From contig JAKLJL010000002.1 of NCBI GenBank assembly GCA_023151185.1, positions 383,058 to 447,057 of the forward strand: a DNA stretch of 64,000 nucleotides, in the 5' to 3' direction. The notes under the pieces are model-generated. The model was not told the origin of the DNA. It saw only the letters and a program-made list of their open reading frames with translations, and made no database searches. Shown here one piece after another: positions 35,037 to 43,269 of the stretch. Source of the stretch: Bacteroidota bacterium (GTDB taxonomy: Bacteria > Bacteroidota > JABWAT01). Position 1 is the stretch's first letter. Every line of letters starts with the position of its first letter. Position numbers and translations under genes: made by a program.

Positions 35037-36511
35037 CGATTAAATATACCGGAAAAATTAAACCGGCAGATACCTGTTTTGTTTTTTTCCAAAAAACAGG
35101 CGAAACCTATTCCCTTTCCAGCAAAAACACTGAGCTTAACCAGCTTTTCCAGCATCTGGTAAAAACAGAAGATCAACTTGATGGATTCAGATTTTACCCG
35201 GACGGAAAAGGACGTTTGGCCGAACGTGTCGTTTTTCTTGAACTGAAACCGGTAAAGGGAAACTGGGCAGAGGCCTTCCGCCGGGCCGGCAATTCGGTTG
35301 CCAAAAACTCCAGAAACCTGTCCCAACAGTCCGCCTGTGCCGACTTTTCAGGACTTGCCATCCCCGAAACACCAACCGACCCGGTTTGGTTTTCTGCCTT
35401 CACTGAAGGTTTTCTTTTGGGATCTTATGAGTATAAGACCTATAAGAATGATGACTCAAAGCGAAAAAAACTCAAGGATCTGAGTCTGATTAATGAAGAC
35501 TGCTCGGGTAAAACAGTTAATCAGTTAATCTCTTCTGCACTGGAAGTCTGCGAAAGTCAGATTTTTGCACGTGAACTGGTCAATGCCCCGGGTAATGAAC
35601 TTACTCCGGCTGAATTGGCCTCAAGAGCCAGAAAAAGTGCTGAAAAACATGGATATTCCTGCACAATTCTGAATAAGAAAAAGATCAAAGAACTTAAAAT
35701 GGGTGGGCTACTGGCCGTCAACAAAGGGTCAGTCAATGAACCGGTCTTTCTGGTTCTGGAACACAAACCCAAGGGTACAAAGGGTAAACCGGTTGTCCTC
35801 GTAGGAAAAGGGATCACTTTTGATACAGGTGGTATCTCCCTGAAACCGGCTGCCGGAATGGGAGATATGAAAGGTGATATGGGTGGAGCTGCAGCGGTCA
35901 TCGGCACTTTAGAAGCAGCAGCACGGCTGAATCTGCCTGTACACGTGGTCGGTCTTGTTCCTTCGACCGATAATATGCCATCGGGATCAGCACAATGCCC
36001 TGGCGATATCATTACCACAATGGCGGGAATTACTGTCGAAGTTGACAATACTGATGCAGAAGGACGGTTAATTCTCTGTGATGCGCTTGAATATGCAAAA
36101 AAATTTAAACCTGCAGTCATTATTGATCTTGCCACCCTGACCGGTGCCTGCGTTGTTGCTTTAGGGGATAAAGCTGCCGGCCTGATGACCAACCATGACG
36201 GGCTTTCTGCTGAACTTATCTCCTCCGGATCTGCAACTTTTGAACGGGTTTGGCCACTTCCCCTGTTTGACGACTATGCAGGGCAGATTAAATCGGACGT
36301 TGCAGAGGTCAAAAATGTAGGCGGAAGAAATGCCGGCGCAATCACGGCAGGAAAGTTTTTGCAGAAATTTGTTTCGGATAACCAGCCATGGGCGCATATT
36401 GATATTGCTGGACCGGCGTTTCTGGACAGCCCAGATGGATATAAAGCAAAAGGAGGAACCGGGTTTGGAGTCCGGTTATTAACCGATTTCCTGATTAACC
36501 GGAGTAAATAA
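35033..36511 (+). CDS. pepA: Leucyl aminopeptidase (M17)
   Basis: The 492-residue cytosolic exopeptidase has the M17 N-terminal domain followed by the catalytic domain from about residue 185. The metal/catalytic segments KGITFDTGGISLKP, GDMKGDMGGAA and NTDAEGRLIL with the following LATLTGACV are intact. It removes N-terminal amino acids from peptides. ATG 35033 overlaps the nrnA stop; its TAA shares a base with the next ATG, so the operon is strictly packed. Confidence 0.96.
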   Translation: MTIKYTGKIKPADTCFVFFQKTGETYSLSSKNTELNQLFQHLVKTEDQLDGFRFYPDGKGRLAERVVFLELKPVKGNWAEAFRRAGNSVAKNSRNLSQQSACADFSGLAIPETPTDPVWFSAFTEGFLLGSYEYKTYKNDDSKRKKLKDLSLINEDCSGKTVNQLISSALEVCESQIFARELVNAPGNELTPAELASRARKSAEKHGYSCTILNKKKIKELKMGGLLAVNKGSVNEPVFLVLEHKPKGTKGKPVVLVGKGITFDTGGISLKPAAGMGDMKGDMGGAAAVIGTLEAAARLNLPVHVVGLVPSTDNMPSGSAQCPGDIITTMAGITVEVDNTDAEGRLILCDALEYAKKFKPAVIIDLATLTGACVVALGDKAAGLMTNHDGLSAELISSGSATFERVWPLPLFDDYAGQIKSDVAEVKNVGGRNAGAITAGKFLQKFVSDNQPWAHIDIAGPAFLDSPDGYKAKGGTGFGVRLLTDFLINRSK

Positions 36512-37782
36512 TGCCCAAAAAGCCCGGATTTCTGGTATTGCTGCTGGTCCTTTTCAGTCTGTCCGGTTTTTCGCAGGCCCGGTTCGAAGAGGTTATTTCC
36601 AGACAAAACAGGCCAATGTATTTTGATGAATTGAACTGGTCTGGCAATGGGCCGGATTTATCCTGTCTGTTCGAGTTTAAAATTTCACTGGATTATCTCA
36701 GTTTTATTAATCAGAGTCCGGTTGGGGAACCCCCGGTTTACCACGGTGAAATTGGACTGACGCTTGAAGTCACGTTTCAGGACAGTACAATTCAACGGTT
36801 TTACAAAGTTTTCTCCAAAAATTCGGATGATCTCGCATCAACCAAAAAAAGGTTTGAATTTCTGACCGGCGGCATCCAGTTTAAATCTGCCTCGAACCCG
36901 GTAAGATACATTGTGGATATTACAGATCTGGGTAATAAAAAAACCCTGTTCAAAACTCCAAGAACTGTACGGATTAAGTCCAAATCAGTCCCGGAGTTTT
37001 TAACATCCTGGTTTGGTCAAACTGAACATGGACTTATGAAAACTTCAAACCTGGGGAAAAATATACCGTATGGAACCAACCACCAGCTTTTTCTGGGTTT
37101 CTCCGACACAGCTGGTTCATCGGGTATAAAAACCAAACTGCTTCAGCGACCTTTTGATGAAGACCAATTTGAAGCAGCACCCGATTCGCTTCAGCCGGAA
37201 CTGCAGGCCCCCGAAGTTCTGACTGTCTCTGGCCCTGATTCATCATTTACCGTTTCAGGACGAAGTGTCCGGTTCCCGCTTAACAACCTGGACGCCGGGC
37301 AGTATGCTCTGACTGTTCAGTCAGGAAATTCATCTGACACGGTTTATTTCATGATTTACTGGCTCAACATGCCCTACTCCCTGTACGATCTGGATGTTGC
37401 CACCCGGACCATGAAATACATTGCTTCTGAGGAGGACTATGACGGGTTAACCTCGGGTTCCTCCTCAAAAAGAATCCAGGCTTTCCGAACTTTCTGGAAA
37501 AAGCGGGATCCTTCTGCCGGTACAGCCTATAACGAACTCATGGCTGAATATTTCAGACGGGTTGATTTTACTTTTGTGAACTTCCCGACTTCCCGTGATC
37601 CGGGTTGGCGAACTGACCGGGGACGAATTTATTTGTTGTATGGGGAACCTGGTACCAAAAACCGGATTACACCCCCGAATCAGCCACCACAGGAAACCTG
37701 GACTTACCCAAGATTAAAAAAGACGTTTGTTTTTTCTGATCTGGATGGGAAAGGGGATTTTAAACTGATCAGCGGTAAATGA
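36511..37782 (+). CDS. GWxTD-domain exported protein
   Basis: The 423-residue protein has a signal peptide (FLVLLLVLFSLSGFSQA, cleavage near residue 23), a beta-rich middle and, near the C-terminus, PGWRTDRGRIYLLYGEPG, the GWxTD signature of a domain widespread in Bacteroidota and Acidobacteria whose molecular role is unknown. It is secreted or periplasmic. Start ATG 36511 shares a base with the pepA stop, and pdxA overlaps its end by 4 bp. Confidence 0.82.
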   Translation: MPKKPGFLVLLLVLFSLSGFSQARFEEVISRQNRPMYFDELNWSGNGPDLSCLFEFKISLDYLSFINQSPVGEPPVYHGEIGLTLEVTFQDSTIQRFYKVFSKNSDDLASTKKRFEFLTGGIQFKSASNPVRYIVDITDLGNKKTLFKTPRTVRIKSKSVPEFLTSWFGQTEHGLMKTSNLGKNIPYGTNHQLFLGFSDTAGSSGIKTKLLQRPFDEDQFEAAPDSLQPELQAPEVLTVSGPDSSFTVSGRSVRFPLNNLDAGQYALTVQSGNSSDTVYFMIYWLNMPYSLYDLDVATRTMKYIASEEDYDGLTSGSSSKRIQAFRTFWKKRDPSAGTAYNELMAEYFRRVDFTFVNFPTSRDPGWRTDRGRIYLLYGEPGTKNRITPPNQPPQETWTYPRLKKTFVFSDLDGKGDFKLISGK

Positions 37783-38756
37783 AATCAAAACCTGATAGTA
37801 CTCCAATTGCCGTTTCATGCGGGGATCTGAACGGGATCGGGCCTGAAGTATTTATCCAGGCTGCTAATCAAACGACCTGCCCGGTCCATTTTCATTTTTT
37901 TGGACCGGACGGGTTTCAGGATGACTCTTCATCCGGATTTAAATCTTTGATGAAAAATGGCCTTCTGACTTTTCACCCGGCGGGTTCTGGATATCCGTTT
38001 ACACCCGAGCCAGGCGTTTTCTCATCCGTTGCAGGGAAAATTGCACTTGATGCCTTTACTTCTGCCGTCCGGTATTGCCAGAAACACCCAGGAACCGGCC
38101 TGTTAACCCTTCCGATAAACAAAAAATCTTTTGTTTCTGCCGGATCGCCGTTTTCTGGCCATACCGAACTTCTCGGCACCCTGACCGGTGAATCCGAACC
38201 GCTGATGATTCTGATGAATGACTGGATGAAGGTGGCACTTCTCACGGTTCATATTCCCCTTCACCGGGTTTCTGGGGCTATTACAATTGACAGAATTACT
38301 GACAGATGTATAAGAATGGCAGATTCACTGAAAAAGGATTTTCTGATTTCAAACCCTGCCCTTGCAGTTTTATCCCTGAATCCCCACGCAGGTGATGGCG
38401 GAACCATTGGTCAGGAAGAGGAATCTGTTTTCGGTCCTGCCATACGGAAGTTGAATGAAGAAGGGTATTCTGTTTCAGGTCCCTTTGCTTCTGATGGTTT
38501 TTTTGGATCCGGGATGCACCGTAAATTTGACGGAATACTGGCAAGTTATCATGATCAGGGGCTGATTCCGGTAAAACTTTCCGGGATGGATTCCGGAGTT
38601 AATTTCTCAGCAGGAAACAGGATTGTCAGAACTTCACCCGATCATGGAACAGCCTATGATATTGCCGGAAAAGGTCTTGCAAACCCCTCATCTACCCGCC
38701 AGGCTATTGACTGGTTGGTCAGAATCCTCAGAAACAGAAGCCAGGAAAATCAATGA
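37779..38756 (+). CDS. pdxA: 4-hydroxythreonine-4-phosphate dehydrogenase
   Basis: The 325-residue enzyme oxidises 4-phosphohydroxy-threonine in pyridoxal-phosphate synthesis. Family marks are CGDLNGIGPEVF, LPINKKSFVSAG then FSGHTELLG, LNPHAGDGGTIGQEE and YHDQGLIPVKL, with TSPDHGTAYDIAGKG. The metal-binding histidines are intact. It overlaps both neighbours by 4 bp (ATGA). No other vitamin B6 gene is in the window. Confidence 0.95.
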   Translation: MKSKPDSTPIAVSCGDLNGIGPEVFIQAANQTTCPVHFHFFGPDGFQDDSSSGFKSLMKNGLLTFHPAGSGYPFTPEPGVFSSVAGKIALDAFTSAVRYCQKHPGTGLLTLPINKKSFVSAGSPFSGHTELLGTLTGESEPLMILMNDWMKVALLTVHIPLHRVSGAITIDRITDRCIRMADSLKKDFLISNPALAVLSLNPHAGDGGTIGQEEESVFGPAIRKLNEEGYSVSGPFASDGFFGSGMHRKFDGILASYHDQGLIPVKLSGMDSGVNFSAGNRIVRTSPDHGTAYDIAGKGLANPSSTRQAIDWLVRILRNRSQENQ

Positions 38757-39514
38757 CCGGATACTTTGATCCATACGGGAAAACATCCGGGATTTATGAC
38801 CTGACCAGCCGTTATGTACCCTACGATCAATGGGCAGCCCATTTAACCCGTTTGGTCCGATTTTATCAACGGAGAAAAGCTGAAGATGTCCTTGAACTTT
38901 CGGGGGGTACAGGGTCATTCAGAACTTTTTTCAATTTGCCGGAAATCAGATCCTACCTGATCACCGACATCTCTCACGGGATGCTTAGAGGAGCCAAATT
39001 AAAGTCGGAAGATACCGGTATCCCCATGAGGCCAGTTTGTCTCGATAACCGAAAACTGCCATTCCGCAGAGAATCTTTTGACCTGGCAATTATGCTCTTC
39101 GACAGCATAAACTATAACACAGAACCGGACTCTGTGCGTCAGGTACTGTCAAACGTTATGTCTACTCTCCGGCAGAACGGATTGTTTATTTTTGATTTTA
39201 CAACACCGGTTAACTCGATCACCAACTCACCGGAAGATTTTTCGGAACAATTCGAAGAAGTTGAAGCTTCGTTTGTAAGAATCTCGAAATACGACCCGGA
39301 AACCCAAATCCATGTAACTGAATTCAAAATCACTGAAGAGGGCCGTATTTTTACTGAAAAGCACATTGAACGGACTTACACGATCACTGAAATGAAAGCA
39401 TTGATTGAAAGAGTCCCCGACACGGAACTGATGGCCATGCTCCATGAATTTGAGTCCGGCAAAAAAGCTGGCCCTAAATCTGAACGTATCCATGTAATCC
39501 TGAGGAAACGGTAA
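38753..39514 (+). CDS. SAM-dependent methyltransferase
   Basis: The 253-residue protein has a class I Rossmann methyltransferase core with AEDVLELSGGTGSFR as motif I and SYLITDISHGMLRGAK as motif II, then LDNRKLPFRRESFDLAIMLFDS. The DVLELSGGTG loop departs slightly from the usual DxGxGxG (serine-glycine-glycine). Substrate unknown; small-molecule O/N-methylation is possible. It overlaps pdxA by 4 bp and ftsE by one base. Confidence 0.85.
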   Translation: MTGYFDPYGKTSGIYDLTSRYVPYDQWAAHLTRLVRFYQRRKAEDVLELSGGTGSFRTFFNLPEIRSYLITDISHGMLRGAKLKSEDTGIPMRPVCLDNRKLPFRRESFDLAIMLFDSINYNTEPDSVRQVLSNVMSTLRQNGLFIFDFTTPVNSITNSPEDFSEQFEEVEASFVRISKYDPETQIHVTEFKITEEGRIFTEKHIERTYTITEMKALIERVPDTELMAMLHEFESGKKAGPKSERIHVILRKR

Positions 39515-40179
39515 TGCTCGAGTTTTTTGATGTTCAGTCGAGTTATGATGGCCGGATTGTCTTTGAAAATGTTAGTTTCACTGTCGATAAAGGTGAGTTT
39601 ATCTATTTGGTTGGTCAGTCTGGAACCGGAAAGTCAACTTTGCTGAAACTGATTTATATGGACCATTTCCCGGATACAGGGCGAGTCCGGTTTCATGAAT
39701 ATTCCTCAGATTCCATCCAAAAAAAGGAAATACCCTATCTCCGCCGGCGGTTAGGTGTGGTTTTTCAGGATTTTAAACTGCTGCCCGACCGGGATGTTTT
39801 TGACAATATTGCCTTTGCGCTTCATGTAACCGGTGCAAAGCGGCGGGATATTCAAACGAAGGTACTCAAAGTGCTTTCTGAAGTGGGACTAACCCATAAA
39901 AAAGCCTCCTTCCCTCATGAGCTTAGCGGGGGAGAGCAGCAACGTGTTGTTGTTGCAAGAGCTCTCGTCAATGATCCTTACCTGTTGCTGGCAGATGAGC
40001 CAACCGGCAATCTTGACCCGGAAGTAGCAGATGATATGATGAAATTGCTGCTGCGGATTAACGCATCGGGTACGGCTGTTCTGATGGCTACCCATGACTA
40101 TAATATCGTCCGGAAATATCCCCGAAAAATATTTCAGTTAAAGGATAAATCCATTCAGGAAGTTGTCCTGAAAGGCTGA
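39514..40179 (+). CDS. ftsE: Cell-division ABC transporter ATPase FtsE
   Basis: The 221-residue ATPase has Walker A GQSGTGKSTLLKL, Q-loop GVVFQDFKLLPDRDV (typical of FtsE), signature ELSGGEQQRVVVARALV and Walker B LLLADEPTGNLD. In other bacteria it activates cell-wall hydrolases at the septum together with FtsX. Here no ftsX gene follows; the next gene is convergent after 8 bp. It ends the operon. Other MacB/LolD-like ATPases share these motifs, so the identification rests mainly on length and loop sequences. Confidence 0.85.
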   Translation: MLEFFDVQSSYDGRIVFENVSFTVDKGEFIYLVGQSGTGKSTLLKLIYMDHFPDTGRVRFHEYSSDSIQKKEIPYLRRRLGVVFQDFKLLPDRDVFDNIAFALHVTGAKRRDIQTKVLKVLSEVGLTHKKASFPHELSGGEQQRVVVARALVNDPYLLLADEPTGNLDPEVADDMMKLLLRINASGTAVLMATHDYNIVRKYPRKIFQLKDKSIQEVVLKG

Positions 40180-40187
40180 TCTTCCTG

Positions 40188-40421
40188 TCAGGCGACTGAT
40201 TCTACCCGCCGTACTTCGGGGGCAAACCGCCGGATTGTTGCCTGAATTCCTGCCCGCAGGGTCATAATTGCCAACGGGCAAATCTTGCAATTCCCCAGCA
40301 GTCTCACTTCAACGATATTTTCCGGGGTGACATTGACCAGTTCTACGTCGCCGCCATCCGACTGCAGCACCGGCCGGATCTCAGCCAGTGCAGCAGCAAT
40401 TTTTTCGGTTAATGTTTTCAT
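40188..40421 (-). CDS. NifU-like C-terminal-domain Fe-S scaffold protein
   Basis: The 77-residue protein is a stand-alone NifU C-terminal domain: RPVLQSDGGDVELVNV then GNCKICPLAIMTLRAGIQ with the conserved CxxC (Cys-Lys-Ile-Cys). Such proteins carry or transfer 4Fe-4S clusters in the cytoplasm. It overlaps the preceding Mrp gene by 4 bp, so cluster scaffold and carrier are co-expressed. Paralogues are often called Nfu. Confidence 0.88.
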   Translation of the reverse strand: MKTLTEKIAAALAEIRPVLQSDGGDVELVNVTPENIVEVRLLGNCKICPLAIMTLRAGIQATIRRFAPEVRRVESVA

Positions 40422-41497
40422 TTAAACAGAATCTCTACCGGCTGTGTCTCGGCAGTTCCGGCGTTTCTGATTGCTACCTGCTGAGCAAGCTTACCTGCAA
40501 GATTCAGGAAAACCTGAGCAGTCTCTGATTCCGGATCTGAGAGGCAAACCGGAACACCGGCATCACCGGATTTTCTGATTTTAGTTTCAATCGGGACTTC
40601 ACCCAGAAACGGGACGTCAAGAACACCTGCAGTTCTGCTTCCGCCACCGTTCGAAAAAATCTCTTCACGCTCTCCGCAATGCGAGCAAATGAAATAGGCC
40701 ATATTTTCAATGACACCAAGACACGGGACATTCACATTTTTAAACATGGCAATGCCCTTGATGGCATCAGAAAGTGCTACATCCTGAGGCGTTGTAACAA
40801 TAACTGATCCGGTTACCGGAATTGTCTGGACCAGGGTCAACTGAATGTCACCGGTGCCGGGAGGCATATCCACAATCAGGTAATCCAGTTCACCCCAGGC
40901 AGTATCCCCGATAAATTGTTTTAGTGCTGATGAGGCCATCGGTCCCCGCCAGATTACCGCCTGTCCGGGTTCAATCATAAACCCGATTGACATAAGCTTG
41001 ATCCCGTATTTTTCTACCGGAACAAGTTGTTTCCCGTCAATCACACCCGGCTTTTCATCTTTTACATCGAACATGATGGGGATTGAAGGTCCGTAAATAT
41101 CTGCATCAATGAGTCCCACTTTTGCACCGGTTTGTGACAGGGCAACAGCAAGATTAACAGCCACGGTAGATTTCCCGACCCCGCCTTTTCCGGAGGCAAC
41201 GGCAATGATATTTTTTACGCCGGGAATGGACTGGTTTCCCAAACCTTTTGAGGTTACGGTAGCCGTCATGGTAACGGTTACTTCATCCGCACCGGCTTTT
41301 TTAACTGCGAGTTCTGCTTCCCTCTGGATTTTATCCTTCATCGGGCAGGCAGGTGTAGTGAGATCAATCGAAAATGAAACTGAATTTCCGGTTATTTTCA
41401 GGTCTTTGACCATATTTAAAGTCACGATATCCTGATGTAAATCTGGATCCTGAACTGATTTCAATGCAGCCAGAATCTGATCCTGTGTTAATGCCAT
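40418..41497 (-). CDS. mrp: Mrp/NBP35-family Fe-S cluster carrier ATPase
   Basis: The 359-residue protein has an N-terminal MIP18/DUF59-like domain (about 1-90) and a deviant P-loop GKGGVGKSTVAVNLA in a MinD-like ATPase domain with VDMPPGTGD. FICSHCGE (CxxC) near the C-terminus is the usual cluster-binding pair. It assembles or carries 4Fe-4S clusters to target proteins. It overlaps the NifU-like gene and lies 10 nt after the nucleotidyltransferase. Confidence 0.94.
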   Translation of the reverse strand: MALTQDQILAALKSVQDPDLHQDIVTLNMVKDLKITGNSVSFSIDLTTPACPMKDKIQREAELAVKKAGADEVTVTMTATVTSKGLGNQSIPGVKNIIAVASGKGGVGKSTVAVNLAVALSQTGAKVGLIDADIYGPSIPIMFDVKDEKPGVIDGKQLVPVEKYGIKLMSIGFMIEPGQAVIWRGPMASSALKQFIGDTAWGELDYLIVDMPPGTGDIQLTLVQTIPVTGSVIVTTPQDVALSDAIKGIAMFKNVNVPCLGVIENMAYFICSHCGEREEIFSNGGGSRTAGVLDVPFLGEVPIETKIRKSGDAGVPVCLSDPESETAQVFLNLAGKLAQQVAIRNAGTAETQPVEILFK

Positions 41498-41507
41498 AAA
41501 AGATCCG

Positions 41508-42512
41508 TTAAATTAAAGTAGTGGTTACTGTGTGATCGCCAAGGTTCAGTTTCCTGAAATTTCCATGAACCTGAACAAAACTGCCGATCAGGGACTCTTT
41601 TGCCTGAACCAGTTTTAGGTCGGATGAAGCGTTGACAATGCTGTTTTCAATGACACATTTATCCAGAACCGAGTTCCCGCCTACAGAAACAAAGGGGCCA
41701 ATAACCGAATTCCGGATAATGGATCCGGGTGCCAGATAAACCGGCGGCAGGATTACCGAATTCTCAATAAGTGCACCGGATGTTTCATGGCGGCCCAGGT
41801 TCAGTAAAAACTGGTTGGTATCAATCAGGCTTTGCATATTTCCGCAGTCGAGCCAGTAATCGACAGTGCGGGCTTTAAACCGGAAGCCTTTTGCAACCAA
41901 AGCCTCAAGTGCATCGGTAAGCTGATACTCTCCTTTTACAGTTTTCTTATCCCGGATCAGAATATCCAGTTCTTCTTTCAGGCGTTCAGCCTGTTTAAAG
42001 TAATAAACTCCGATAATCGCTTTATTTGAAACGGGCTCCTGAGGTTTTTCAACAAACCGGGTGATGAACCCGTTTTCCTCGACAACAACCCCATATTGTT
42101 TGGGGTTTTCAACTTCTTTAACCCAGATAACCCCATCTGCATCCAGATCGGACAAACCCGAAAGATCTGCATTAAAAATAGTATCGGCATAGGCAACAAG
42201 GACTTCACCAGCCAGATTGTCTTTTGCCTGATGAATGGCATGGCCGGTACCCAGAGGTGGATCCTGCACAAAAAATGCCGTACTCATCTTATATTTTCCG
42301 AGAAGCTGATTCAGACTGGTCTGAACCTCCTTGTTAAAATCACCCAGGATAAAGGAAACATTTTCAATCTGGTGGTCAGCAGTTGCAACCAAGGTATCCA
42401 GAATTTCTTCAAGCATAATTTTACCGCCAACCATCAGAAGCGGTTTGGGAGTTGTATGAGTGTGAGGACGCAGGCGTGTTCCCTTTCCTGCCATCGGGAT
42501 TATCATTTTCAT
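41508..42512 (-). CDS. Sugar nucleotidyltransferase with left-handed beta-helix
   Basis: The 334-residue protein has the nucleotidyltransferase motif IPMAGKGTRLRPHTHTTPKPLL, the GTGHAIHQA and YADTIF segments and, in the last 90 residues, hexapeptide-repeat beta-helix turns. It resembles glucose-1-phosphate thymidylyltransferase or mannose-1-phosphate guanylyltransferase enzymes, activating a sugar phosphate for cell-surface glycan synthesis. The specific nucleotide is not decided. It is 1 nt from the regulator gene upstream. Confidence 0.87.
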   Translation of the reverse strand: MKMIIPMAGKGTRLRPHTHTTPKPLLMVGGKIMLEEILDTLVATADHQIENVSFILGDFNKEVQTSLNQLLGKYKMSTAFFVQDPPLGTGHAIHQAKDNLAGEVLVAYADTIFNADLSGLSDLDADGVIWVKEVENPKQYGVVVEENGFITRFVEKPQEPVSNKAIIGVYYFKQAERLKEELDILIRDKKTVKGEYQLTDALEALVAKGFRFKARTVDYWLDCGNMQSLIDTNQFLLNLGRHETSGALIENSVILPPVYLAPGSIIRNSVIGPFVSVGGNSVLDKCVIENSIVNASSDLKLVQAKESLIGSFVQVHGNFRKLNLGDHTVTTTLI

Positions 42513-42513
42513 T

Positions 42514-43269
42514 TTACATCATTCCTGATTTTTTCATTCTCATTATCAAGGTGGTCCGGTTGATTCCCAGGAGTTTCGCTGCCTTTGTTTTATTTCCCCC
42601 GACTGCATCAAGAGTATGCTGAATGTAGGCTTTTTCCATTTCATTCAATTCTGGAATCACCTGTTCTTCCGGTTTTACTACAGATAAATCAATGTTGCCG
42701 GAAACCTTTACCGGAAAAGTCAGCTTTTCCGCCTTTTGCCTGGATTTGGACTGCAGCGGATCAAGGACGCCAAATTCGGATAAAAGAACTCTGAAGGCAC
42801 TTTCGAGCCGTTTTAATTCTTCCGTCCGGGTTTGATCAAGAAAAATAAGTTTAGCATTTCCGATTGCCTGCCCTGCCGGGTACCAGGCAGAATATTCACA
42901 ATATGCAATGGCTGCCTTAATCCAGAAATCAACAGCTTCATCTTTTGCACCCAATTGCATCGCCATCACAGCCAGTATATCAAATGGTTCCCGTTTCTGG
43001 TCAAGGACAGCCTGAATGCGGTCACGAAGAAACCGTTTCCTTTGCTCCTGTGTGGTCGCATCAAGGAACTGATTGTATTTGACTTTTGACTTGAAAAAAT
43101 AGTGCTGATTGCTGAAAGGTACCAGAAAAAACTCATCTACACCTTCTTTCAGGGCATCTTCGACCATTACCGGGGAAATTCTCCCGACCCAGGCCTGAAG
43201 ATTTTGTCTGGAAAAAAAAGGGCCGCCAAGGGCAGCCATTTCAAGTATTTTCCTGGAAATATCTTTCAT
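42514..43269 (-). CDS. Fis-type HTH protein with helical N-terminal region, lone regulator
   Basis: The last ~45 residues are a Fis/NtrC-type DNA-binding helix-turn-helix: YIQHTLDAVGGNKTKAAKLL and GINRTTLIMRMKKSG. The first ~200 residues have no receiver or AAA+ domain; they look like a winged-helix plus helical (TPR-like) array (LGGPFFSRQNLQAWVG, then AKDEAVDFWIKAAIAYC). Such an array follows the ATPase in large STAND/AAA+ regulators, so this may be a shortened relative. It overlaps rsmB by 4 bp. It may be a regulator in its own right. Confidence 0.72.
   Translation of the reverse strand: MKDISRKILEMAALGGPFFSRQNLQAWVGRISPVMVEDALKEGVDEFFLVPFSNQHYFFKSKVKYNQFLDATTQEQRKRFLRDRIQAVLDQKREPFDILAVMAMQLGAKDEAVDFWIKAAIAYCEYSAWYPAGQAIGNAKLIFLDQTRTEELKRLESAFRVLLSEFGVLDPLQSKSRQKAEKLTFPVKVSGNIDLSVVKPEEQVIPELNEMEKAYIQHTLDAVGGNKTKAAKLLGINRTTLIMRMKKSGMM

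Noticed and set aside
35557-36192. A 211-codon frame antisense to pepA
   Set aside because: Low-complexity Ser/Pro-rich translation and complete overlap with a convincing aminopeptidase gene.
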